Origin: RGIG426 sp045598965
GTDB lineage: Bacteria > Bacillota > Clostridia > Oscillospirales > Acutalibacteraceae
NCBI GenBank assembly: GCA_045598965.1
Contig: JAZRVH010000015.1
Coordinates: 1 to 64,000, forward strand
Direction: 5' to 3'
Length of the DNA: 64,000 nt
Below, one piece after another: positions 32,691-41,562 of this stretch (its first letter is position 1; every line of letters starts with the position of its first letter). The notes beneath the pieces were generated by a model, which had not been told where the DNA came from, made no database searches, and saw only the letters and a program-made list of their open reading frames with translations. The translations under genes were made by a program, and so were the position numbers.

Positions 32691-33598
32691 TTGAAGTCAC
32701 CAATTTAACAAAAAAATTCAGTGATTTCACCGCCCTTGACAACGTGACCTGCACCATCCCCAGCGGATGTGTTTACGGTATGGTTGGCTCCAACGGTGCC
32801 GGTAAATCCACCTTTTTGCGTCTGATTTCCGGCGTATACCGTGGAGATCACGGAAACGTAAAAATCGACGGTGAAGACGTGTTTGAAAACCCCGCCGTCA
32901 AATCCCGCATTGCGTTTGTGTCCGACGACCTCTACTTTTTGCAGGGGGCGACCATCTACCGTATGCGGGATTTGTATAAATCCATTTACCCCACCTTTGA
33001 TGACGAACGGTTTAACTATCTGTTGCAATCGTTCGGCTTAAACCCGAAAAAACCCATCCAGCATTTTTCCAAAGGTATGCGTCGTCAAACGGCGATTATT
33101 CTGGCGTTATCCTGCCGCCCCGACTATCTGTTCTTTGACGAAACCTTTGACGGTCTCGACCCCGTAATGCGTGGCCTTGTAAAAGGTCTTATCTACAACG
33201 ATGTTGCCGAACGGGGAGCCACCGCCATTATCACCTCTCACTCCCTGCGTGAGTTGGAGGATGTGTGCGACCAGCTGGCATTGCTCCACTTGGGCGGTCT
33301 TGTGCTGCAAAGCGATGTACAAAACCTCAAAACCTCGCTGTTCAAGGTTCAAATCGCTTTCTCCACTCCCCCCGCTCCGGATGTATTTGACGGTATCCAA
33401 GTCGCCCAATGCAAGCAAGTGGGCTCGGTATTCAGCTTGATTATCCGTGGCGACCGAGAGGAGATTGTCGCCCATTTGCAGGCGATGAACCCCGTTCTTC
33501 TCGACGTGTTGCCGCTCACCCTTGAAGAGGTCTTCACCTTTGAAATGGCAAACCTCGGTTATTCGTTCCAGGACGTTCTCGAAAAGGAGGCACAGTAA
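32687..33598 (+). CDS. ABC transporter ATP-binding protein (YtrB-like)
   Basis: 303 residues. Walker A GSNGAGKST, signature region FSKGMRRQ (a variant of the usual LSGGQ, common in this subfamily), Walker B YLFFDETFDGLD with catalytic Glu replaced in the usual position by Asp-Glu-Thr context, and H-loop TSHSLRELE. It powers the permease encoded next. ATG 32687 overlaps the regulator stop. Probably an exporter for antimicrobial peptides or lipids at the membrane. Confidence 0.92.
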   Translation: MIEVTNLTKKFSDFTALDNVTCTIPSGCVYGMVGSNGAGKSTFLRLISGVYRGDHGNVKIDGEDVFENPAVKSRIAFVSDDLYFLQGATIYRMRDLYKSIYPTFDDERFNYLLQSFGLNPKKPIQHFSKGMRRQTAIILALSCRPDYLFFDETFDGLDPVMRGLVKGLIYNDVAERGATAIITSHSLRELEDVCDQLALLHLGGLVLQSDVQNLKTSLFKVQIAFSTPPAPDVFDGIQVAQCKQVGSVFSLIIRGDREEIVAHLQAMNPVLLDVLPLTLEEVFTFEMANLGYSFQDVLEKEAQ

Positions 33599-33599
33599 T

Positions 33600-35837
33600 A
33601 TGAAAAAGAACAGTTTTTTCTCCTTTACTCTTTATCGTGAAGGCTTACACCAAATCCGTGTATTCGCCGTTGTGGTGATGGTGCTGATGTTTGTGACGAT
33701 GGGTCTCTCCTTTGCCAGCTCCTGTATCGAAATGCTGCAATACGACAGCATTAACGGAATCACCCAGAGCGTGGTTGACCCCATCAACTTAAACCCCCTG
33801 CTGATTGCCACCTGCTTGCTTTGTGCCCCGATTATGACCCTTCTATTGTTTAAGTTCCAAAACAAGCGTAACCAAAGCGACTTTTATCACGCCATTCCCC
33901 ACCCCCGCCAATGCGTGGCTCTCTCGTTTTTAGCCGCTATATTCACGTGGATAGTGATTATGGCAGTTGTTCCTACGCTGTGCGGTGCATTGCTTTTCCG
34001 CTTGTTCCTTTTCAAAGCGTGGACAGTGGATATCGGGCTTGTGTTGTCCGGCATTTTCAACACCATCGTCATCGGTCTGCTTTTGATGTCCGCTTTCTTT
34101 TTGGCGATGACCATCACCGGCACCGGCTTTTCCAACGGCATCGTGGCGTTGCTTATTCTCTTCCTGCCCCGCTTTTTCCTGCTTCTCATCAACGCCGTGT
34201 TCTCTTATGACATCATTCCCGCTTCGCTGGTTTCGTTCCCCATCGGGCCGTTCAATATGCTCTTTAACCTGTTCTTCGCAAGCAGTGACAACGGGTTGTA
34301 CCCCTTTAACGGTGCGGCACTTCTCTATACGGTCGTATTGGCAATTCTCTATTTGGTGCTTGGATTTGTGCTTTTCAAACGCCGTCCCAGTGAAGCGGCG
34401 GGCAACCCCGCACCCTCTCGCAAGATTCAGGCACTGCACCGCATTACCGTTACGTGTGCCATTGCGTTCCCGCTGACACTGTTACTTTTCAGCGAACCGC
34501 CCACGAGTGCAGACAGCGTTCTTCTGTTTGTTATCGGCTATATCGGTGCCATTATCGCCTATTTCCTGTATGAGCTTTTGTCCACCCGCACCGTGCGGTA
34601 TATTGTGAAAATCATCCCCGGGCTTTTACTGGTAGCCATCATTTGTATCGGCGGGGCCCTGCTTTCCAGAGGATTCTATACCCTGCTGCTCAACGATATC
34701 CCCAAAGCGGATGAGGTAAAAGAAATCTATATCGAGGGTATGGGTGATTATTACAGCTTGGACGGCTCGGACGTTTTCAGCGGAAACGACGTCTATTACT
34801 TCACCAAAAAAACGGGCGACATAGCGATTACCGACAAAGAATGCATCACCATCGCTACCAGTTGCCTCGAATACGCCGTTAACGGCGTGAAAGACGACCA
34901 CCACATCTATTTCCCGAACGATAATTGGGCAAAAATCAAATTTGTGTGTCAAAACGGCCACAAGGTAACACGACTTGTTCCCATTCTCCCCAACCTCGAG
35001 GACTTCGACACGCTGAAATCCGCCCTCACCTCGCATCCCGATTACCAAAGAATCTATATCCAGTTGCCGGAGTGGAAAGACAACTTCGCCACCGATTTGT
35101 CGTGCAATGCCCCTGCTGAAACGATTTCCGCCGACCAACGTCACGAGCTTTACCTCTCGTTGCAAAAAGAGCTTGGGACGATCAATGCCGACCAATGGGT
35201 TGCCCGTGTAAACGGCGAGGATTTCAACCCCGCTTTCGGCACGTTGTACGTCAACATTCCGAAAAACGGGAAAAATCTGTTTATGTCGCTTCCGATTGGC
35301 GAATTAACGCCGAAGACCTATACGCTTTTGCAAAAGATGATTGCCGCCAACAATGACCCGAAAAAGTTCAAAGAAACAATGACTCTTCCGGCGGATTTTG
35401 ACTTCGACACATTCAACTATGACAACTGGAACATCGACCTTTCCTTCATTCACGACGGAAACTACGCACAACGTGGCACATTTACCGCTCGCACGCCTAT
35501 GTTTGACGATGACGGTACACATGCTACACTGACAGAGGAAGACATAGCGAAGCTCGTCAAGTACTGGAACGATGCGGTTTCGTATATCGCCGACCACAGT
35601 GCGGCCGAGTTTGATATTACCAAAGACTATATCAGCGTCAGTGCCTACCGTGATCACTCCACCATAAACTCGAACAGATATACAAACTTCTTTCTGTTCT
35701 TGCCGGTAGAAAGCGATACCGTCCCCGAAGAATTGCTAAACCTCAACGAATTTGAAGGCCAATACGACACGCCGCTTGTCGAACAATTCGTTCCCACCGA
35801 CGACGAGATTGTTCTCGAGAGGAAACTTGTAGATTAA
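33600..35837 (+). CDS. ABC-2 type permease with large extracytoplasmic domain
   Basis: 745 residues. About ten hydrophobic segments fill residues 1-370 (VFAVVVMVLMFVTMGLSF; LIATCLLCAPIMTLLLF; TWIVIMAVVPTLCGALLFRLF and others), and the C-terminal ~370 residues are hydrophilic and probably outside (GDYYSLDGSDVFSGND onward). The layout fits YtrC/D-type permeases. GGAGG lies before ATG 33600. Last gene of the gntR-ATPase-permease operon. The transported substrate is not visible; the outside domain may sense or bind it. Confidence 0.85.
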   Translation: MKKNSFFSFTLYREGLHQIRVFAVVVMVLMFVTMGLSFASSCIEMLQYDSINGITQSVVDPINLNPLLIATCLLCAPIMTLLLFKFQNKRNQSDFYHAIPHPRQCVALSFLAAIFTWIVIMAVVPTLCGALLFRLFLFKAWTVDIGLVLSGIFNTIVIGLLLMSAFFLAMTITGTGFSNGIVALLILFLPRFFLLLINAVFSYDIIPASLVSFPIGPFNMLFNLFFASSDNGLYPFNGAALLYTVVLAILYLVLGFVLFKRRPSEAAGNPAPSRKIQALHRITVTCAIAFPLTLLLFSEPPTSADSVLLFVIGYIGAIIAYFLYELLSTRTVRYIVKIIPGLLLVAIICIGGALLSRGFYTLLLNDIPKADEVKEIYIEGMGDYYSLDGSDVFSGNDVYYFTKKTGDIAITDKECITIATSCLEYAVNGVKDDHHIYFPNDNWAKIKFVCQNGHKVTRLVPILPNLEDFDTLKSALTSHPDYQRIYIQLPEWKDNFATDLSCNAPAETISADQRHELYLSLQKELGTINADQWVARVNGEDFNPAFGTLYVNIPKNGKNLFMSLPIGELTPKTYTLLQKMIAANNDPKKFKETMTLPADFDFDTFNYDNWNIDLSFIHDGNYAQRGTFTARTPMFDDDGTHATLTEEDIAKLVKYWNDAVSYIADHSAAEFDITKDYISVSAYRDHSTINSNRYTNFFLFLPVESDTVPEELLNLNEFEGQYDTPLVEQFVPTDDEIVLERKLVD

Positions 35838-35854
35838 CCCTCCCCTTTGCATAC

Positions 35855-35895
35855 AAAAAAGAGCCTTGCATACTCATGCAAGGCTCTTTTTGTGT
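35855..35895. terminator. Bidirectional terminator after the ABC operon
   Basis: AAAAAGAGCCTTGCAT/ATGCAAGGCTCTTTTT perfect stem, ACTC loop, T5 on both strands. Confidence 0.92.
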
Positions 35896-35901
35896 TTCTT
35901 T

Positions 35902-36558
35902 TTAGTTTTCCATATTCAATCGACGGGCAACCGGCTGTAACGCTTTGCAAATCGCCGTGCCGAGGACTAAGTTGATAAAAACCTCGATAAGGGCGTTCCA
36001 TCCGGCAAAAACCGCAAACAACGCACCAAAGGACTCTATCGCCCCGCCGAACAGATTTACCACTTGGGGATCGTTTTTCAAGTCCGACAAAAAGCATACC
36101 CAGAAAAACCCGAGGAACAACGCTGTATTGATAAGTGCCACCGCCGAGCAGGAAACCGCATCGGCGACGGTTTGGTTTTTCGATTTAAGCCATTTATGTA
36201 ACAATGCCGGCAAAAGACCGCAGGCAATTCTCGGCACCACGCAGGTGACAAACAAAAGCAACGCCTGCTTCCATCCGAGGCTTATGAGCAAGGCACCGAG
36301 AGCGTCGATGCCGAATAATCCCGTGGCAAACGATGTCAGTCCAAACACGGTTCCGAGCACCAGTCCCGCTTTTACGCCGCATACCGCCGCACCGATTGCC
36401 ACCGGCAGCGTGAGCAACGTCAGCTTAAAGGGCCCGACGGGAATATAGCCAATACCGGTGACCGTCATCAAAATGAGCAATGCTACCAAAACAGAGATGA
36501 CTACCAGCTGGACGGTAGAGGATTCTTTGTGACCTTTGCGTACATTTTCAGTTTTCAT
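35902..36558 (-). CDS. ECF transporter S component, probably pantothenate
   Basis: 218 residues, six membrane helices. It starts near VVISVLVALLILMTVTGIGYIPVGPFKLTLLTLPVAIGAAVCGVKAGLVLGTVFGLTSF, the ECF S-component pattern for vitamin uptake. It would use a shared EcfAA'T energy module encoded elsewhere. The adjacent upstream gene is coaX (pantothenate kinase), which suggests pantothenate as substrate (PanT-like), by inference from context only. AGGAGG is ten bases before ATG 36558. Confidence 0.78.
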   Translation of the reverse strand: MKTENVRKGHKESSTVQLVVISVLVALLILMTVTGIGYIPVGPFKLTLLTLPVAIGAAVCGVKAGLVLGTVFGLTSFATGLFGIDALGALLISLGWKQALLLFVTCVVPRIACGLLPALLHKWLKSKNQTVADAVSCSAVALINTALFLGFFWVCFLSDLKNDPQVVNLFGGAIESFGALFAVFAGWNALIEVFINLVLGTAICKALQPVARRLNMEN

Positions 36559-36677
36559 AACAAGACCTCCTGCTACTGTTCCAAGAAAGGATACAGTGCA
36601 AATTTTTATAAAACACGCCTTTTGTGACGCAGGCTTTGACTCCGCTTCGGGTAGTTCTGCCATTATCAAGGCGAATT

Positions 36678-37442
36678 TTAACGGTTTTTTTCGTAGATAA
36701 GGCGAAGCCCGGTTAGCACCAAACGATCGTCGCAAATCATCTCACGGCGGCAGTAAGGCACAATGCTGTGTGCAAGGCCGCCGGTGACAACCACCTTACA
36801 AGGGGCACCGATTTCCTCCTCCACACGGTCGGACATTTCGTCAATCATCGAAGCCGTACCGTAGATAATGCCGGATTGCATCGAGTGGACGGTGTTGCCG
36901 CCGATAACGTGAGGCGGAGCATCCAGTTTAATGCGAGGGAGCAAAGAGGCTTTATCTACCAAAGCGTTCAAAGAGGTGTTGACACCTGCCATAATCACGC
37001 CGCCGAGGAAATCCCCCTCTTTGCCGACAGCGGAAATGGTCGTCGCCGTACCGAGATCCCACACAATCGCAGGGGCACCGTACTGTGCCACCGTTGCCAC
37101 CGCACCGACCAAAAGGTCTGCACCGAGCTGGGCGGGGTTGTCCAGTCGCACCGCCATACCGGTTTTTACTCCGGGAGCAACCACCAGCACGTCAATACCG
37201 CAAATAACCTTAACCGCTTCTTTCAGGCGTGCCTCTACGCTCGGCACAACGGAGCACATAATCGCACCGTCAAAAGAGGAGGCATCCACGTGATAGAGCT
37301 CCAAAATATCCGACAGCTCCACCGCATACTGGTCACGCATTTTGGTGTGGTCGGTGGCAATACGGGATTCCACCAACAATTTTTCGCCGTCAAATACGCC
37401 GACGGTAATGTTGGTATTTCCCAAATCCAAAGCAAGTAGCAT
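36678..37442 (-). CDS. coaX: Type III pantothenate kinase
   Basis: 254 residues. ASKHA-fold words: LALDLGNTNITVGVFDGEKL (phosphate 1), GADLLVGAVATVAQYG (catalytic Asp), VWDLGTATTISAVGKEGDFLGGVIMAGVNTSLNAL (phosphate 2) and TGGLAHSIVP (adenosine). It phosphorylates pantothenate, the first step to coenzyme A. It lies 119 bases upstream of a vitamin-transporter S component on the same strand. AGGAGGAA precedes ATG 37442. Confidence 0.96.
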   Translation of the reverse strand: MLLALDLGNTNITVGVFDGEKLLVESRIATDHTKMRDQYAVELSDILELYHVDASSFDGAIMCSVVPSVEARLKEAVKVICGIDVLVVAPGVKTGMAVRLDNPAQLGADLLVGAVATVAQYGAPAIVWDLGTATTISAVGKEGDFLGGVIMAGVNTSLNALVDKASLLPRIKLDAPPHVIGGNTVHSMQSGIIYGTASMIDEMSDRVEEEIGAPCKVVVTGGLAHSIVPYCRREMICDDRLVLTGLRLIYEKNR

Positions 37443-37520
37443 CGTTCGTTCCTCCTCCGTTTTATTTCATCGACAGTATAGCACACGCCGCTCGGATTTT
37501 TCAAGTTTTTTCATAAAAAT

Positions 37521-37549
37521 GTATAATTTCGGACTTTTTTCGCACAATA
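37521..37549 (+). promoter_or_regulatory. SigG-like promoter of spoVAC
   Basis: GTATA (37521-37525), 17 bases, then CACAATA (37543-37549): one mismatch from the forespore SigG pattern GHATR-17-CATnHTA, and 26 bases before the start codon. Confidence 0.55.
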
Positions 37550-37574
37550 CTCTCGAAAAAAGGAGTGGTATTTT

Positions 37575-38018
37575 GTGCATCTGACCGCCAATGAATATAA
37601 AAAAATGACAACCGTAATCGTTCCCCGCTCCAAAGCGGTAACCGATTGTCTGAAAGCGTTTCTTTCCGGCGGATTTATCTGTGCAATCGGTCAAGGGGTA
37701 GCAGAGCTCGCAAAAGCGGCGGGAATTGCCGACAAAACCGCCTCGCTTTGCGGGTCATTGTTTTTAATTATTCTTGCCGTATTGCTAACGGGGCTCAACG
37801 TATTTGACAAAATCGCCAAACATGCCGGTGCCGGCACCTTTGTGCCCATTACCGGCTTTGCCAACGCTATTGCCTCCCCCGCAGTCGAATTTAAAAGCGA
37901 AGGCTACGTTCTCGGAATGGGGGCTAAAATGTTTTCGGTAGCGGGCCCGGTGCTCGTCTACGGCATTTCGGCATCTGTGGTTTATGGGATTATTTTGTGG
38001 ATTGTCTCCCTCTTTTGA
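37575..38018 (+). CDS. spoVAC: Stage V sporulation protein AC
   Basis: 147 residues, four membrane helices. Family words YKKMTTVIVPRSKAVTDCLKAFLSGGFICAIGQGVAEL, GAGTFVPITGFANAIASPAVEFKSEGYVLGMGAKMFSVAGPVLVYG. SpoVAC is a forespore inner-membrane channel subunit for dipicolinic acid. GTG 37575 is eight bases after AAAGGAGTGG. spoVAD and spoVAE normally follow directly; here they do not, and spoVAD is found 3.5 kb downstream behind three minus-strand genes. Confidence 0.95.
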   Translation: MHLTANEYKKMTTVIVPRSKAVTDCLKAFLSGGFICAIGQGVAELAKAAGIADKTASLCGSLFLIILAVLLTGLNVFDKIAKHAGAGTFVPITGFANAIASPAVEFKSEGYVLGMGAKMFSVAGPVLVYGISASVVYGIILWIVSLF

Positions 38019-38071
38019 TAAAAACGCCAACCGATTCCGTAAGCTCAACGTGGTCAAAGGTGCCTCTCTAA

Positions 38072-38119
38072 AAAAATACTGTGATTGTTCGGTTTTCACC
38101 TTACAATCACAGTATAAAG
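38072..38119 (-). terminator. Terminator for the minus-strand ECF S-component gene
   Basis: A 13-base perfect inverted repeat (ATACTGTGATTGT and complement) around a 14-base loop. On the minus strand it is followed by T7. A second weaker hairpin (AAAGGCC/GGCGACCTTT, 38134-38155) lies closer to the gene. Confidence 0.8.
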
Positions 38120-38153
38120 GACATTCCATCGAAAAAGGTCGCCTAAAGGCCTT

Positions 38154-38687
38154 TTATTTCATTTTAAAAAGGGAGCGGATTTTCCCGTCCATCAGCATAC
38201 ACAGTGGCAAACCGGCTTCCAGCACAACAATATCCGCCACAAACGCAAAGACGTTTTTCCCCATGCGAATCACCATCGGCTGAGAATAGAGCAAGCATTC
38301 GGTAAAGGATTTCACCACAAGAATACCCAACGCCACCGACAGAGCGATGGCACAAAAATTCAAAACCGATTTAAGCCAAGTTTTGTCAAGCTTCTTTGTG
38401 TAGTGAAAAGCAAGACCGACGAGCACACCGATAACGAGGTTTCCCAACACCCAGCCGGGCATTCCCCGCAAACCGCTGGTGAGCAGACAGTACAAAATCA
38501 CGCCCGCACATCCGACAAACGTTCCGCACGTGATGCCAAACGAATAGAGGCACACCGCCATAATCAGATACCCGAGGCAGAGATAGTAATTCTCAAAAAT
38601 CGGCACCTGCAAGCAAAGCGTCAGCACCACGAACAAAGCGGTGGAAATCGCCGTTACACAAAGCCATTGCACAGAGTTCTTTTTCAT
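38154..38687 (-). CDS. ECF transporter S component-like membrane protein
   Basis: 177 residues, five to six membrane helices: WLCVTAISTALFVVLTLCLQVP, YYLCLGYLIMAVCLYSFGITCGTFVGCAGVILYCLLTSGLRGMPGWVLGNLVIGVLVGLAF. The pattern fits vitamin-uptake S components (folate/riboflavin type), but the substrate cannot be told. AGGGAGGAA precedes ATG 38687. Upstream are two very small open frames. Single gene. Confidence 0.75.
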   Translation of the reverse strand: MKKNSVQWLCVTAISTALFVVLTLCLQVPIFENYYLCLGYLIMAVCLYSFGITCGTFVGCAGVILYCLLTSGLRGMPGWVLGNLVIGVLVGLAFHYTKKLDKTWLKSVLNFCAIALSVALGILVVKSFTECLLYSQPMVIRMGKNVFAFVADIVVLEAGLPLCMLMDGKIRSLFKMK

Positions 38688-38705
38688 TGTCGTTCCTCCC
38701 TAAAA

Positions 38706-38822
38706 TTATCCTCCAAGCAAGGCTTGGTCAAAAGCAAACAACGCCCCATTGATTTCAAAAATATCGTAGTGGCCCGTCGGAACAAAACGCTCAACAATCA
38801 CATCAAATTTAGGCGGCATCAT
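38706..38822 (-). CDS. Candidate 38-residue small protein
   Basis: Two ATGs (38822, 38819) follow GATGAGG. The peptide reads MMPPKFDVIVERFVP then a segment with GHYDIFEINGALFAF and ends DQALLGG. The amino-acid mix looks protein-like rather than random, and the frame closes just before the next gene's ribosome site. It overlaps the end of another tiny frame (38809-38862) by 14 bases, so the two could be translationally coupled or fused by frameshifting. Not recognised. Confidence 0.4.
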   Translation of the reverse strand: MMPPKFDVIVERFVPTGHYDIFEINGALFAFDQALLGG

Positions 38823-38862
38823 CCTCATCATCGCCGAAAATATCAATCACAATGGCTTTCAT
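38809..38862 (-). CDS. Candidate 17-residue leader peptide
   Basis: AGAAAGGAG is followed by ATG 38862 and MKAIVIDIFGDDEDDAA, then TAA. The strong ribosome site and acidic tail suggest real translation. It overlaps the 38-residue frame downstream in another phase. Possibly a single small gene with a one-base change. Confidence 0.4.
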   Translation of the reverse strand: MKAIVIDIFGDDEDDAA

Positions 38863-38954
38863 ATCCCGTTCTCTCCTTTCTCTCATACACATTCGTGTTT
38901 TCTACTATGGAGTATACAGGAGAGCGTGCACCGAAAACGGTACACAGAGAACCA

Positions 38955-41420
38955 TTAGTTGTCGTAACCGTAAATACGGATTAAATGCTGGTTTGTATAG
39001 TGATAAGCGGAGGCAGGATAATTCTTCAAATCCGAGGTGTTGCAAGACAACAAATAGTCAATCGTCTGGCCATCTTTGTTTTTCACCAGTCCGCTGATAA
39101 CCGTCGCATGGTTACGGGGAGAGGAAATGCCAATCAGCACAAGATCCCCTATGTCGCCGGTATAGTAATTAGCGGTGGTGCTACAACAAAGCTGTTGCCT
39201 TGAGGCGGTAGCGGCATAATCCGCAAAATCACCCACACACACCCACGAGGCAGAGCTGTTCCACTGGCTGTTCCAGTACCAACCGCCGTTTCCTCGCATT
39301 CCGCCGGCAATCAACACCTGGGACGCAAAATTCATACAGTTACCGCCGTAAGGGTCATATTTTCCCCACTGGGGATTGCGTTTGTCAATCCACTGAAGCA
39401 GATAGTTCAAAGCCGCCGCACGATTATAGGGGTGGTCACACAAAACCGTCGCCGACGGTCTTGCCGTCGCTTTGTTCCACGTGCTCTGGCGAGCATTCAA
39501 AGCGGCGAGTGCCGTAGGCAGTTGTTTGTCGGTCTTGGTTGCCTCGTCGTATTGGAAATGATAAAACGGGCTGCAATCCGCATCATGGTCGCTGACAAAC
39601 CAGTTGCCGGCGGCAGATTTTTTCAGAGTAAAGAAGTTTTCGTCCTTATACACCTGCGACAACACCGGAATGTCACGGAACTGCTGATTGCAGTTAATCC
39701 ACGCCGTCACTTTCACGCACGTGTCGGAAATCTTTTTCACCTTGCTAACACTTGCCGAAAAGCGATAACGAGTCATACTTAAATCCTCAAACGCCTTTTT
39801 GCGAACCGCACTCACGCTGTTCCAAATCGCTTTTTCCCGGTCAATAATCTTTTGGGAGCAAAATACGCCGGTCGTGTCATCCGTAAAGCTTCCCTGGGCA
39901 CTGTAATAGGCGTTGAGATAGCGTTCAATTCCTTGCTGTTGAGCAAACGTGATACCTCCCGTTTTCGAGAAAGAACCACAACCCGCCATCGTCCTTGCCG
40001 CCGAACGGTAGGAGTAGGCGGTAAACTGCCCCATCACCGGCGTAAAACTGCTATACAGACTTTTTTTATCCGCAGAAAGGCAGCGTACAGCAGCGGTCAC
40101 ACGACTACCGGAGGAAACCTTCAGCGTAAAGCTGTTGCTGTCGGCATCGCCAAGCTTCGTCCAGCCGCCGTTTTGGTAGCGATAGACACGATACGCTCCC
40201 GCATGGGCAATCTTCGGCCAGGTCAGGTTTATACCGCTTTTGGTGGCATAGAAGCTAACGCAAGGGGATTCCAGCCGCCATCCGGTTTTGCCGGCAAGAA
40301 AACTACTGACATACGACTTGCCGTCTTTCGTGATACACCGAACGGTGTAGGTGCGACCCTCACCTCTGCCGACGCCACAATCAACATACGTTGTAGCGGC
40401 AGTATCGGTAATCTTTTTCCACCCGTTGGCGGTCTTATAAAACAGACGATAAGCGACCGCTCCGGTCACCGGTTTCCACGCCACCTCTACGCCATTTGTA
40501 ACATCGTTGGTATAGCGAATAACCGGTGCGGCAATAAAGCGAATGGCTTTGGGCTGTAATCCGCTTTGCCACTGGAAATCATCAGAGCTCACGCATCGCA
40601 CCGCATAGCTATAGGTCACGCCGGAAGCCGGCGTTTTGTCGGCATAGGTGCAAGTGCTCGTATTGGCAAGCGTCACCCACGCCCCGTTCGAGGCCTTGCG
40701 ATACACACGATAGCGTTTTGCTCCGGCAACCGCTTTCCACGAAACGGTAATCCCCGCCGCTTTGTTTTCAAGCGTCAACACGGGAGCAGACAAGCGTTTG
40801 GCGACAATTCCCTCTGCATAAAAATCGCCGGTATAAACCGCCTTGTCCGCCGAAACGCAACGCACGGTATACACTCTCGACTGCCCCACCTTGGCGGTTT
40901 TATCCAAAAATTCGGTGCCGGCGGTGTCTCCTAACGAAATCCACCCACCGGTCACTTTATAGAATACCCGATAATAGGCAGCACCTTTTACGGCAGACCA
41001 TTTTACGGTTACACCGTCATTTCCTGCATCCGCATGCCGCAATACCGGTGCCCCGATGTACCGCACACCTTTGGAAACAGCGGGGCTTAGCGTGTGGTTG
41101 GCATCCATTCCACGCACCATATAGCAATAGCTTTCACCCGAGGTAACGAGATCGTCGGTATAGGAAAAGCCGGCGGTGGTGCACAACGCTTTCCACTCGC
41201 CGCCGGCGGTCTTGCGATATACACGATATCCCTTCGCCCCGCTCGCCGCTTTCCATGTCAAGACAACACCGTTTTTGCTGTTTTTCAGCGAAAACGACGG
41301 AGCTTGCATTTCCTCTTGAGCGGCGGTTGTCGTTTCGGCACCAACACAAAAAGAGAAAAGTATCGTTAAACACAGGGCTATCACGATAGAAAAAGCTTTG
41401 TAAAATCGCAAGTGTTTCAT
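38955..41420 (-). CDS. Secreted protein with fibronectin-III-like repeats and C-terminal amidase (Amidase_6) domain
   Basis: 821 residues. Signal peptide 1-28. Five repeats of ~85 residues (pattern: WKAVAGAKRYRVYRK ... W..L..T....Y.D......G..Y.Y.VRCVS) resemble fibronectin III modules, residues ~40-470. A mixed region follows and a C-terminal domain ~665-821: NRAAALNYLLQWIDKRNPQWGKYDPYGGNCMNFASQVLIAGGM ... HATVISG, i.e. the Cys/His layout of Amidase_6-type (NlpC-like) hydrolases. Likely a wall-binding peptidoglycan amidase or peptidase outside the cell. GAGGGAG precedes ATG 41420. Confidence 0.82.
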   Translation of the reverse strand: MKHLRFYKAFSIVIALCLTILFSFCVGAETTTAAQEEMQAPSFSLKNSKNGVVLTWKAASGAKGYRVYRKTAGGEWKALCTTAGFSYTDDLVTSGESYCYMVRGMDANHTLSPAVSKGVRYIGAPVLRHADAGNDGVTVKWSAVKGAAYYRVFYKVTGGWISLGDTAGTEFLDKTAKVGQSRVYTVRCVSADKAVYTGDFYAEGIVAKRLSAPVLTLENKAAGITVSWKAVAGAKRYRVYRKASNGAWVTLANTSTCTYADKTPASGVTYSYAVRCVSSDDFQWQSGLQPKAIRFIAAPVIRYTNDVTNGVEVAWKPVTGAVAYRLFYKTANGWKKITDTAATTYVDCGVGRGEGRTYTVRCITKDGKSYVSSFLAGKTGWRLESPCVSFYATKSGINLTWPKIAHAGAYRVYRYQNGGWTKLGDADSNSFTLKVSSGSRVTAAVRCLSADKKSLYSSFTPVMGQFTAYSYRSAARTMAGCGSFSKTGGITFAQQQGIERYLNAYYSAQGSFTDDTTGVFCSQKIIDREKAIWNSVSAVRKKAFEDLSMTRYRFSASVSKVKKISDTCVKVTAWINCNQQFRDIPVLSQVYKDENFFTLKKSAAGNWFVSDHDADCSPFYHFQYDEATKTDKQLPTALAALNARQSTWNKATARPSATVLCDHPYNRAAALNYLLQWIDKRNPQWGKYDPYGGNCMNFASQVLIAGGMRGNGGWYWNSQWNSSASWVCVGDFADYAATASRQQLCCSTTANYYTGDIGDLVLIGISSPRNHATVISGLVKNKDGQTIDYLLSCNTSDLKNYPASAYHYTNQHLIRIYGYDN

Positions 41421-41514
41421 ATAACTCCCTCAAATCCTCAATGAATAGGTATAACATACTACATAAGTATACGGCTTTTTTCTTTAGGTGTCAACATATT
41501 CCCTATGTTCTATG

Positions 41515-41542
41515 GGTAATTTGCAAAAAAATGTGCATACTA
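41515..41542 (+). promoter_or_regulatory. Possible SigG promoter of spoVAD
   Basis: CATACTA (41536-41542) matches the SigG -10 pattern exactly; GGGTA 17 bases upstream is a weak -35. The box is 20 bases before ATG 41563. Confidence 0.4.
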
Positions 41543-41562
41543 AATCAAAAAGGAGGCAGTAT

